Source: Clostridiaceae bacterium (GTDB lineage: Bacteria; Bacillota; Clostridia; DSM-8532). From it: 50,038 nucleotides of DNA. Below are positions 42,938 through 50,038 of this stretch, piece by piece. Each line of letters starts with the position of its first letter. Positions within the stretch are counted from its first letter, which is position 1. The stretch is taken from NCBI GenBank assembly GCA_012521705.1, contig JAAYLX010000023.1, positions 1-50,038 of the forward strand, written 5' to 3'. A program made the translations under genes and the position numbers. A model generated the notes under the pieces. It saw nothing but the letters and a program-made list of their open reading frames with translations, was not told the DNA's origin and ran no database searches.

Positions 42938-44447
42938 CAGGACAGCTATAGAAACTCTTGGAATACCGGGAATAGTACTGATGGAAAATGCTGCCCGCAG
43001 CATATCGGAAAAGGCATCTACCCTTTTGCAGGGCAAATCGGGAGCCCGGATAACCATAGCGGCAGGTTCCGGCAACAATGGAGGGGATGCCTTTGCGGTT
43101 GCAAGGCAGCTTTTATTGATGGGTCACCAGATTTCGGTGTATTCCATGACCGATATAGACAAACTTTCAGGTGATGCTCTTATCAATGCCCGGATTCTGA
43201 TTAATATGGGTATGGAAATCCCCGTCATCTCTGACGAAAGCACTCTGAAGCGTTTTTCCATCTCATGCATTCAGAGTGACCTTGTTATTGACGGCCTGTT
43301 TGGAACTGGTCTTAACAGGGATGTGGAGGGGATCTGGGGAGAAGTAATTGACATTATCAATGAAAACGCTCCTTTGGTGCTTTCCATAGACATTGCCTCA
43401 GGAGTGGACGGACTTACGGGCAGAGTAAGGGGCAAATGCGTCAGGGCAGATGCGACAGTTACTTTTTTTATGCCCAAGATTGGAATGGTGCAATATCCCG
43501 GTGCCCAATACATGGGAGAGCTGACCGTAGCCGATATAGGAATTCCCTATGACCTTGCCGCGGAATATGATACACCTGAGCTTCTGGAAAAAGAAGACAT
43601 ACTTCCATTGATTCCGGGAAGACCACATGACGCTCATAAGGGCACTTTTGGCAGAGTTTTGGCTATTGCTGGATCAAGAGGTATGACGGGAGCTGCGTAT
43701 CTATGTGCGATTTCAGCTTACAGAACCGGTAGTGGCCTTGTCAGGATGGCTGTTCCCGATAGCTGCATTCATACTGTTTCTGCTCTTATTCCCGAAGCGG
43801 TCCTGTCAGCCATGCCAGATAAAGAAGGTCATATTTTCATTGATGATGATAATCTGGTGAGAGAACTTATCCGGGATGTGGATGCAGTACTTGTAGGTCC
43901 CGGCCTGAAATGCAATCAGGATACCCATAGACTCATAAAAGCTGTAGTGGACAATTGTGAACAACCCGTAGTATTTGACGCTGATGCTTTAAATATCATG
44001 GCCATGGACAAATCCCTGTTGGACGATATACGCGGAGAAGCCATTATTACTCCGCATCCGGCGGAAATGGCAAGGCTGACGGGACTTAACACCGCACAGG
44101 TTCAGCAGGACAGGATTTCCATTGCCAGGAAGTTTGCGGATGAATATGGCTTAACTGTGGTCCTGAAGGGAGCCAGAACCGTAATAGCTTCAAACGACGG
44201 TCGAATTTATATTAATTCCACAGGAAATGACGGCATGGCAACAGCAGGGTCAGGGGATACCCTTGCCGGAATAATTCTGTCTTTCCTGGGGCAGGGACTT
44301 GAACCCTGTGAGGCCGCTTGCGCAGGAGTGTATCTGCATGGACTTGCAGGAGATCTGGCAAGCATCAAAAAAGGAAGAGCAGGTGTTATTGCATCCGATA
44401 TAGCAGATAATATTCCGGAGGCATATAAAAAAATTTGCATGACTTGA
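42900..44447 (+). CDS. nnrDE: bifunctional NAD(P)H-hydrate epimerase / ADP-dependent dehydratase
   Basis: Metabolite-repair enzyme of 515 aa that restores hydrated NADH and NADPH. The N-terminal epimerase domain (about 1-215; TAIETLGIPGIVLMENAARS, AAGSGNNGGDAFAVARQL, DGLFGTGLNRDV) is followed by the dehydratase, a ribokinase-fold domain (about 235-510; HKGTFGRVLAIAGSRGMTGA, LVGPGLKCNQDTHRLI, TGNDGMATAGSGDTLAGIIL). Both halves have intact motifs. GGAGGAG lies eight bases before the ATG, inside the upstream gene. It is followed 60 bases later by alr, a common clostridial order. Confidence 0.96.
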   Translation: MKLLTPQQMKEIDRTAIETLGIPGIVLMENAARSISEKASTLLQGKSGARITIAAGSGNNGGDAFAVARQLLLMGHQISVYSMTDIDKLSGDALINARILINMGMEIPVISDESTLKRFSISCIQSDLVIDGLFGTGLNRDVEGIWGEVIDIINENAPLVLSIDIASGVDGLTGRVRGKCVRADATVTFFMPKIGMVQYPGAQYMGELTVADIGIPYDLAAEYDTPELLEKEDILPLIPGRPHDAHKGTFGRVLAIAGSRGMTGAAYLCAISAYRTGSGLVRMAVPDSCIHTVSALIPEAVLSAMPDKEGHIFIDDDNLVRELIRDVDAVLVGPGLKCNQDTHRLIKAVVDNCEQPVVFDADALNIMAMDKSLLDDIRGEAIITPHPAEMARLTGLNTAQVQQDRISIARKFADEYGLTVVLKGARTVIASNDGRIYINSTGNDGMATAGSGDTLAGIILSFLGQGLEPCEAACAGVYLHGLAGDLASIKKGRAGVIASDIADNIPEAYKKICMT

Positions 44448-44507
44448 AGATTTGGAGGAAAATTATCGTAAAGGCACAAAATTAGTAGCAGTAAACGGGG
44501 TGATACC

Positions 44508-45677
44508 TTGGAGTATAAATTTACAAGAGCATGGGCTGAAATAAATCTTGACAATATCGCCCATAATGTCAGGGAGATAAGAAGGCTTGTGGGCAAGCGT
44601 ACTGAAATAATGGCGGTTGTCAAAGCCGACGCTTACGGCCACGGAGTTTTGGAAACAGTAAATACAATGATAGAAAATGGGGCTACGCGTCTTGCGGTTT
44701 CCATGCTGGACGAGGCAATACAGCTTCGAAAGATAGGCATCAGTGTCCCTATTCTGGTACTAAGCCATACAAGCCCCCAAAGGGCGGATGAACTTATAGA
44801 ATATAGCATAACCCAGACTGTATTCAGCACTGAAATGGCAACAATGCTTTCAGATGCTGCCATAAGCATGGGTAAAAGAATCCATGTACATATTAAAATT
44901 GACACGGGTATGTCCAGGGTAGGCTTTTTGCCCGGTTACAGCGCGGTCAAGGAAGTAACCGAAATCCAGAAGCTGCCTGGGATTGTTGTAGAAGGGATAT
45001 TTACTCATTTTGCCACTGCGGATGAAAAAGACAGAGCATATACCCGTTATCAGATGGAACTTTTTGAAAGTATAATCAATGAACTCAATCGTATAGGTAT
45101 ACTAATTCCCATTCGTCATGTATCGAACAGTGCGGCAATACTCCAGTACCCTGAATACACTCTTGAAATGGTCAGGCCCGGAATAATTCTTTATGGCATT
45201 TATCCTTCCGACGAAGTGGACAGAAGTGTCATTGACCTTAAACCAGCCATGACCCTTAAGGCGAAAATCACCATGGTCAAATGGATAGAGAAGGATACGG
45301 CAGTAAGCTACGGCAGAAAGTTTATTTCAAAGAGGCCCACAAAACTTGCAACTGTTCCCATAGGATATGCCGACGGTTTTTCAAGACTACTTACCGGGAA
45401 AAGCCGTATGCTTGTCAACGGCCAGTATGCCCCGGTGGTCGGTTCAATCTGCATGGATCAGTGCATGATTGACATAACCGATGTTGAGGGGGAAGTTTCA
45501 GTTGGGGATGAAGTTGTAATTTTAGGCCGACAGGGCGAAAATGAGATTACTGCCGATGAGATTGCAGGACTTATGGGGACAATCCCATATGAGACTGTAT
45601 GCATTATTGGTAAACGCATACCCCGTGTTTATTTCAGGGACAATAAAATTGTCAATGTCCTGAATTATCTGATTTAA
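44508..45677 (+). CDS. alr: alanine racemase
   Basis: PLP fold-type III enzyme making D-alanine for peptidoglycan, 389 aa. The Schiff-base lysine lies in MAVVKADAYGHG (about residue 40), KIDTGMSRVGF holds the PLP-barrel residues, and the catalytic tyrosine is in AVSYGRKF (about 270). CMDQCMIDITDV and YETVCIIGKRIPRVY are typical ends. The start is TTG at 44508 after GGGGTGA; no ATG gives the conserved N-terminus FTRAWAEINLDNIAHNVR. Confidence 0.96.
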   Translation: MEYKFTRAWAEINLDNIAHNVREIRRLVGKRTEIMAVVKADAYGHGVLETVNTMIENGATRLAVSMLDEAIQLRKIGISVPILVLSHTSPQRADELIEYSITQTVFSTEMATMLSDAAISMGKRIHVHIKIDTGMSRVGFLPGYSAVKEVTEIQKLPGIVVEGIFTHFATADEKDRAYTRYQMELFESIINELNRIGILIPIRHVSNSAAILQYPEYTLEMVRPGIILYGIYPSDEVDRSVIDLKPAMTLKAKITMVKWIEKDTAVSYGRKFISKRPTKLATVPIGYADGFSRLLTGKSRMLVNGQYAPVVGSICMDQCMIDITDVEGEVSVGDEVVILGRQGENEITADEIAGLMGTIPYETVCIIGKRIPRVYFRDNKIVNVLNYLI

Positions 45678-45747
45678 TCATTACAGAAATGTATACGAAA
45701 TCAGGAAATGTGTAACAATATTGATGCATGCGTAATCTAATCTTAAT

Positions 45748-45777
45748 TTGACGCTCTTTTGACAACTTTCCTATAAT
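45748..45777 (+). promoter_or_regulatory. promoter of the mazF-like gene
   Basis: TTGACG (45748-45753) and a consensus TATAAT (45772-45777) are 18 bases apart. A second TTGACA at 45759 is too close to serve the same -10. Confidence 0.6.
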
Positions 45778-45846
45778 ATAAGAAAGGGCAATTTTAACAG
45801 GGGTCAGTATATTTGGTGGTCAATACTTTTTACAGGAGTGATTGCT

Positions 45847-46206
45847 TTGCATGTAAAAAGAGGAGACATCTTTTACGCTGACTTAAGCCCTGTGGTTGGT
45901 TCAGAGCAGGGAGGGGTAAGGCCGGTCCTTGTCATCCAGAATGATATAGGCAACAGGTTCAGCCCGACCATAATCGTATCAGCCATTACATCACAACTGG
46001 ACAAAGCCCGCCTTCCAACACATATTGAAATTAAAGGTGAAAAGTACGGATTGAGTAAAAAGTCAATAGTGCTTCTTGAACAGATTCGTACCATCGATAA
46101 AAGAAGGCTGCGCGAAAAGGCGGGACATTTGGACGAATACATTATGAAGCGCGTTGATGATGCATTACAGACAAGTTTTGGCCTGAACGTTACATACGTA
46201 CAGTGA
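45847..46206 (+). CDS. ndoA: MazF/NdoA-type mRNA interferase toxin
   Basis: Sequence-specific endoribonuclease of 119 aa. [44 protein letters not shown] and [11 protein letters not shown] match the chromosomal NdoA/PemK family, with the conserved Arg and Thr of the active site. The start is TTG 45847, eight bases after AGGAG; a GTG at 45838 overlaps that site. In Bacillus the antitoxin gene lies between alr and this toxin, but here the 169 bases hold only a promoter and no antitoxin frame. Confidence 0.93.
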   Translation: MHVKRGDIFYADLSPVVGSEQGGVRPVLVIQNDIGNRFSPTIIVSAITSQLDKARLPTHIEIKGEKYGLSKKSIVLLEQIRTIDKRRLREKAGHLDEYIMKRVDDALQTSFGLNVTYVQ

Positions 46207-46242
46207 AAAACTTTCTGTAATGAGTTACTAAGGAGGAAGAAA

Positions 46243-46812
46243 ATGAGATTCAAAAGAAAAGGCAAATTGGCAGTAGTATTTTGCGTCGTGTTAAGCTGTA
46301 TTACCTTGTTTGCTTCGGCTGCAGGTGAGCCCGGCAGTGATTCGGATCCGCTTGTAACCAAAAGCTATGTGGATCAGAAGATATCGGAGTTAAGCAAGCA
46401 AATCTCAGGCTCGGGTTCCTCGGGTTCAACCTCTGTGAATTCAAAGACCATTGAACAGCTTCAGATTGATGTGGGAGATCTTACAGCATTTGTTGTGAGT
46501 GCATTGCAGGAGATAGACACTCTGAAAAACAGGGTAAATGCTCTTGAAAGCGGTTATGTCGTTGTTGAGGCAAAAGCCGGGCAGACGGTTGTTGTGGCAG
46601 GCGGAAGTGAAGTCCTTTTAAGAAGCGGTTCGGCAACGGCAATAAAGGGAACCTACGGAGTTTTGGCTGACGCAACTGCTGGAAAAGATCTTAATGACGG
46701 GGACAATATTCCGCTTCAGCATCTTCTGATATCCTCGAGATCCGACGGACGAGGGCTCAGGATAAAGACAAATGCTTTCATGTTGATAAGAGGAGCATAT
46801 ACTATAAAATAA
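46243..46812 (+). CDS. exported protein of unknown function
   Basis: 189 residues with a clear signal peptide (KRKGKLAVVFCVVLSCITLFASA, cleavage near residue 27). Then come a short coiled region (LVTKSYVDQKISELSKQI), a Ser/Gly linker, a second helix (IEQLQIDVGDLTAFVVSALQ) and a beta-rich C-terminal domain of about 80 residues (AGQTVVVAGGSEVLLRSGSA, LISSRSDGRGLRIKTNAFML). The coil-linker-domain plan suggests an oligomeric surface or secreted protein. AAGGAGG gives strong translation. No named family is recognised. A strong terminator follows. Confidence 0.85.
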   Translation: MRFKRKGKLAVVFCVVLSCITLFASAAGEPGSDSDPLVTKSYVDQKISELSKQISGSGSSGSTSVNSKTIEQLQIDVGDLTAFVVSALQEIDTLKNRVNALESGYVVVEAKAGQTVVVAGGSEVLLRSGSATAIKGTYGVLADATAGKDLNDGDNIPLQHLLISSRSDGRGLRIKTNAFMLIRGAYTIK

Positions 46813-46860
46813 TACTTAACAGAAAAAAGTAAAGAATGAATTACAGATTACAGGCATGCA

Positions 46861-46918
46861 GGGTATATCTCTGGAACATTAATAATATGTTTCAGATGTT
46901 ATACCCTTTTTATTTTTC
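46861..46918 (+). terminator. intrinsic terminator after the exported-protein gene
   Basis: GGGTATA (46861-46867) pairs with TATACCC (46900-46906) and the inner GAACAT/ATGTTTC extends the stem; TTTTTATTTTT follows directly. Confidence 0.85.
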
Positions 46919-46982
46919 AATATTTATACGATAAGATATATAGACGGAAGTTTTATTCTTGGAGTTGTGAAGGGTTTTAAAC

Positions 46983-48839
46983 ATGAAGAGTGAACGGGTA
47001 ATTAAGAATATTATTGTTTCAATATTGGTTTTCCTGACATTATGGTTCGGAGTACGCCCGATAATTACAGGTACATCCTTTGAAAGGTTCCTTAAAACCA
47101 ACAGAAAGGACCTCGATTTTGGTGAGGATGAATACGCTGTTATTGTAGTAGGCTCCGAACCGGAGGGGATAGCTTCCGCGCTGGCAAGTGCCAGAACTGG
47201 TTTAAAAACACTTCTCATAACCCGGGAATCACATCTGGGCAGTTATATAAAGTCCGGAATGATCTCAAAAATGAATCCCGAAAGAGGGATAATCAAGAAT
47301 AAAAAAGTAGACCTCAACAGAGGCATATATGAAGAGCTCTTCGGAAAATTCAGCCTTGGATTCAGCAGTAAGGATTATGAGACCCAGATAAAGAAATTAA
47401 TTGAAAAAGAGGAAAGTCTGAATGTCATATATGACAGCCATATTACTGATGTTATTGTGGAAAACAGGCGTGTGCGGGCAATTGAAGTGCAGCAGAAAGA
47501 CGGAAGCCGTACTTACAGGGCAAGGAATTTTATTGATGCCACCTGGGATGGTGAACTTCTTATCAAATGCAATACCCCGTATATAAGTGGCTCTGAAGAT
47601 GTAGGCCTTCCGGGGTTTTACGCACCTGTCGAATTCAACTTCAGTATTTCCGGGGTGGACACCCAGGCATTGAAAAAAAGCCAGAAAACAACCGATTTTA
47701 TTGATGAGTTCCAGATGGCTCTATTATCCTATCAAAATGAAAACCCCAGAACCAAGATTCTTTCACCTTCGTTTATTATCCTGAATGAAAGCGAACTTGT
47801 CATTACTGGGCTTCAGGTCTATGGAGTGGACATAAGTGATGAGAATGATCTCAAAAATGCCAGGATGGAAGCTGAAGACGAAGCCATAATGCTTACATCT
47901 TACCTTAAAAACCTTGTAATCGCATTTAAAGACTGTACATACAAGGAAGGCTCCGAAAACTTCTTTATTCCCGAGTACAGGCATTTTGAAGGAAGATATC
48001 TCCTGACAGTTAAAGATATATTGGAAAACAGGGACTTCAAAGACAAGATTGCCCTTTGTTCCGAGGCTGTTGACGCAGGTAAATTTGTGAACAGGAATAT
48101 AGAGTATATTGTCGCAAAGCCAAATGTATATTCCATTCCTTTGGGTTCTGTAATCCCTTCAAATCTTGACAATGTGTTTATGACCGGCGCCAAGGCATCC
48201 TTTACTTCACTTGCCTCAACAAGCGCAGGAAGCATTCCGACCCGCATAACTGTCGGGGAAGCGGCAGGCCTTATTGCCACCTACAGTTTTCTCAATGATA
48301 TTGACCCTGCGGAAATGCTGAATTTTTCAGATAATGATTTTAAGAAACTGAGACGCTTTTTGAGCAGAGGCGGAATTTACCTTGAAGATTTCTCAGAGAG
48401 CATTATGATACCCGAAACTGAGGAAAAGCTTACAGATCATCCTGCTTACCCATATATATCTGTATTGGCTGAATATGGGCTTATTTCAGGCGGATACGAA
48501 AACGACTTCAAGTTGGATATGCAAGTTACTGAAGAAGTCTTTTCGGTCTTAGTTAAAAACACTATACTGAAGATGGCTCCAGAAATGTATACAATGAAGA
48601 CAGAAAGGTCACTGGAGGCATTTGAAACAAAAGATATCCTTACAGGGGAAAAAGCAGGTGAGATTATTCTGACGGTTATGTCAGAAACCTGGGAAAAAGG
48701 TAAAGCCCTTGAGACACTTAAAGGGCGGAAAGTACTTCCTGCCAGTATTGTAAATGGTATGGAACCCGGAAAACCGGTGACCATGGATATTGTTTATGGG
48801 TTGGCAGTTGAAACCGCCCGGGTACTGAAATCTCAATGA
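46983..48839 (+). CDS. membrane-anchored FAD-dependent oxidoreductase with SLH-like C-terminus
   Basis: 618 residues. One N-terminal membrane segment (about 9-27) suggests the rest is outside the cell. The FAD-binding Rossmann start is VIVVGSEPEGIASALASART, followed by KTLLITRESHLGSYIKSGM, as in FAD_oxidored-family proteins, and the second cofactor region is NVFMTGAKASFTSLASTSAG. After residue 480, HPAYPYISVLAEYGLISGGY and the following 25 residues fit the pattern of one S-layer-homology repeat, though key residues are weak. Substrate unknown. GAAGGG precedes the ATG. The 3' end overlaps the convergent glycosyltransferase gene by 7 bases. Confidence 0.82.
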   Translation: MKSERVIKNIIVSILVFLTLWFGVRPIITGTSFERFLKTNRKDLDFGEDEYAVIVVGSEPEGIASALASARTGLKTLLITRESHLGSYIKSGMISKMNPERGIIKNKKVDLNRGIYEELFGKFSLGFSSKDYETQIKKLIEKEESLNVIYDSHITDVIVENRRVRAIEVQQKDGSRTYRARNFIDATWDGELLIKCNTPYISGSEDVGLPGFYAPVEFNFSISGVDTQALKKSQKTTDFIDEFQMALLSYQNENPRTKILSPSFIILNESELVITGLQVYGVDISDENDLKNARMEAEDEAIMLTSYLKNLVIAFKDCTYKEGSENFFIPEYRHFEGRYLLTVKDILENRDFKDKIALCSEAVDAGKFVNRNIEYIVAKPNVYSIPLGSVIPSNLDNVFMTGAKASFTSLASTSAGSIPTRITVGEAAGLIATYSFLNDIDPAEMLNFSDNDFKKLRRFLSRGGIYLEDFSESIMIPETEEKLTDHPAYPYISVLAEYGLISGGYENDFKLDMQVTEEVFSVLVKNTILKMAPEMYTMKTERSLEAFETKDILTGEKAGEIILTVMSETWEKGKALETLKGRKVLPASIVNGMEPGKPVTMDIVYGLAVETARVLKSQ

Positions 48840-49576
48840 ACCTTTTTCTTGAAATACCTTGTTTTCAGAGTAAGAATCATAAACCGGGGCAAATCCATCA
48901 TTCTTTTATATCTGGAAGGCTGGCGGACAAGCCTGTACAGCCATTCAAAGCCCGCTTTTCTGATAAATTCAGGCGCTAAGGATGCGGTTCCGGCAAACAC
49001 ATCAATGGAGCCGCCAATGCCCATTATTACTTTAGAATTAAGTTTATCGGCATAATTGTATATCCATTTCTCCTGTTTGGGAGCGCCCAGCCCCACCAGG
49101 AGAATTTCTGCTTTTGATTCATTTATTTTGTTGATTATATCCGGGACTTCCGAATCCTTGAAATAACCGTGGTGGAACCCTGCAATCTTTGCTTTGGGGA
49201 ATTCAGAAAAAATGTTTATTGAAGCTTTTTCAGGAACTCCGGGTTTTCCTCCTAAAATGAAAAAGCTTATTGCGCGGTTTTTGGTACTCTCAAATATTTT
49301 TCTTACAAGGTCAATCCCTGATACCTTTTGTTTAAGGGGGCGACCCAATATTTTTGATGCAAGGATCACGCCTGCTCCGTCCGGGATAGTAAGTTCCGCA
49401 CTATTCAGGATGTCCATAAGGGACTTGTCCCGGCAAGCCTGCATGATTATTTCTGAATTAGGGGTGTATATTTTGTTGGGAGTCTTGCCGTCAAGCATTT
49501 TTAAAACACGGCTAAGTGCCTCATCCATAGTTACATTGTCTATCATGACTCCATGAATGTCTATTTTTTCAGCCAT
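48833..49576 (-). CDS. WecG/TagA/CpsF-family glycosyltransferase
   Basis: Membrane-peripheral glycosyltransferase of 247 aa that adds ManNAc or a related sugar to an undecaprenyl-linked GlcNAc in wall-polymer assembly. IYTPNSEIIMQACRDKSLMD, TIPDGAGVILASKIL, the segment ILLVGLGAPKQEKWIYNYAD and GGSIDVFAGTASLAPEFIRK are diagnostic; the last contains the conserved region near the catalytic Asp/Thr pair. GGAGGG precedes the ATG. It diverges from a wecC-type gene, which fits ManNAc or ManNAcUA chemistry. Of the wall-teichoic-acid TagA or the WecG role, sequence alone cannot decide. Confidence 0.9.
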   Translation of the reverse strand: MAEKIDIHGVMIDNVTMDEALSRVLKMLDGKTPNKIYTPNSEIIMQACRDKSLMDILNSAELTIPDGAGVILASKILGRPLKQKVSGIDLVRKIFESTKNRAISFFILGGKPGVPEKASINIFSEFPKAKIAGFHHGYFKDSEVPDIINKINESKAEILLVGLGAPKQEKWIYNYADKLNSKVIMGIGGSIDVFAGTASLAPEFIRKAGFEWLYRLVRQPSRYKRMMDLPRFMILTLKTRYFKKKVH

Positions 49577-49852
49577 TTTCGGCCCTCCGGTTTTCTTTAG
49601 TCAGTACCCTGCCAAATGATTATACTAAAAGCCCTTTAATTTGAAAAGAATAAGTTTCGGACACTGTTCCAGACAGGGCGGCTCAGGTTTATTGACCTTG
49701 TATGAAGATGGTGATACACTTATTAAGTGATTATTTTCCAAAAAGTATGAAAGTATTGGATTTTTCAAATAATTATGATAATTCTGTACAAGGTTATTTC
49801 TGTATGGACAGATTGTTTATATGGATATAGCGACATAGGAGTGTAAACTGAT

Positions 49853-50038
49853 ATGAAAATTTGTATTATCGGACTCGGCTATATTGGTCTTCCAACGGCG
49901 GCGATGTTTGCGACCAACGGTCACAAGGTTGTGGGCGTTGATGTAAATAATAAAGTTGTTGAAGCATTAAACCAGGGGAAAATAATTATAGAAGAGCCCA
50001 ATCTTGAAGATCTGGTGAAACAGGCGGTTAAAGACGGC
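49853..50038 (+). CDS. wecC: UDP-N-acetyl-D-mannosaminuronate (UDP-ManNAc) dehydrogenase, partial
   Basis: Only the first 62 codons are in the window. [20 protein letters not shown] is the NAD-binding Rossmann start of UDP-sugar dehydrogenases; the GYIGLPTA wording is closest to WecC rather than UDP-glucose dehydrogenase (GYVGL). It would oxidise UDP-ManNAc to UDP-ManNAcUA. AGGAG lies 11 bases before the ATG. The 276 bases to the divergent glycosyltransferase hold the control regions of both but no clear promoter was assigned. Confidence 0.85.
   Translation, partial: MKICIIGLGYIGLPTAAMFATNGHKVVGVDVNNKVVEALNQGKIIIEEPNLEDLVKQAVKDG

Overview
The window looks like a chromosomal segment of an anaerobic, spore-former-type Firmicute of class Clostridia, close to the Acetivibrio/Ruminiclostridium (Clostridium thermocellum-like) group. 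This rests on gene content (V-type ATPase, T-box leader, DarA, MazF/NdoA, DHHW and VanW proteins), strong AGGAGG ribosome binding sites, frequent TTG/GTG starts and moderate G+C. The species is an inference. No rRNA or tRNA gene, phage, insertion sequence or CRISPR array was seen.

Layout. 1-6.4 kb: housekeeping genes (rnc, a radical SAM protein with a KH-like tail, a class I fumarase alpha subunit without its beta partner, rsmI, a universal stress protein, a HAD phosphatase, ltaE), ending in a highly structured RNA with its own promoter and terminator that I read as 6S RNA. 6.4-9.8 kb: an alpha/beta-hydrolase fold protein that seems to have lost its catalytic residues, and two unrecognised genes, one very cysteine-rich. 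9.9-19.9 kb: a membrane diguanylate cyclase directly followed by a complete V-type ATPase operon (H/G-like, I, K, E, C, F, A, B, D); the K subunit carries the residues of a sodium-binding rotor. 20.3-22.2 kb: a 32-codon gene with a CAT-like acetyltransferase, and an auxin-efflux-family carrier.

22.3-28.1 kb, minus strand: a branched-chain amino acid ABC transporter operon (livJHMGF plus a CBS-ACT protein) behind a T-box leader whose specifier reads best as AUC (Ile). LivF has an odd Walker A lysine. 28.3-31.9 kb: MBOAT and DHHW proteins, convergent with an HGSNAT-like membrane protein, together resembling an extracytoplasmic acylation module. 32.2-37.6 kb: a shortened Ntn-hydrolase-like protein, a MalY/PatB lyase, then a copper operon (csoR, copA, copZ) with a visible promoter and operator. 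37.6-38.2 kb is a composite island of degenerate repeats.

38.2-42.1 kb, minus strand: cupin, MFS permease, DarA (c-di-AMP receptor) and VanW. 42.2-46.2 kb: coiled-coil protein, nnrDE, alr and a MazF/NdoA toxin with no visible antitoxin. 46.2-50.0 kb: an exported protein of unknown function, a membrane-anchored FAD oxidoreductase with an SLH-like tail, a WecG/TagA glycosyltransferase and the start of a wecC-type UDP-sugar dehydrogenase, suggesting the edge of a cell-surface glycan locus.

Most of the window is ordinary core genome. The best leads for something new are the repeat island, the possible gene between copA and copZ, the FAD/SLH-like envelope protein, the inactive-looking hydrolase, the shortened Ntn protein and the cyclase-ATPase linkage. 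I did not find a clear multi-gene system that I would call undescribed.
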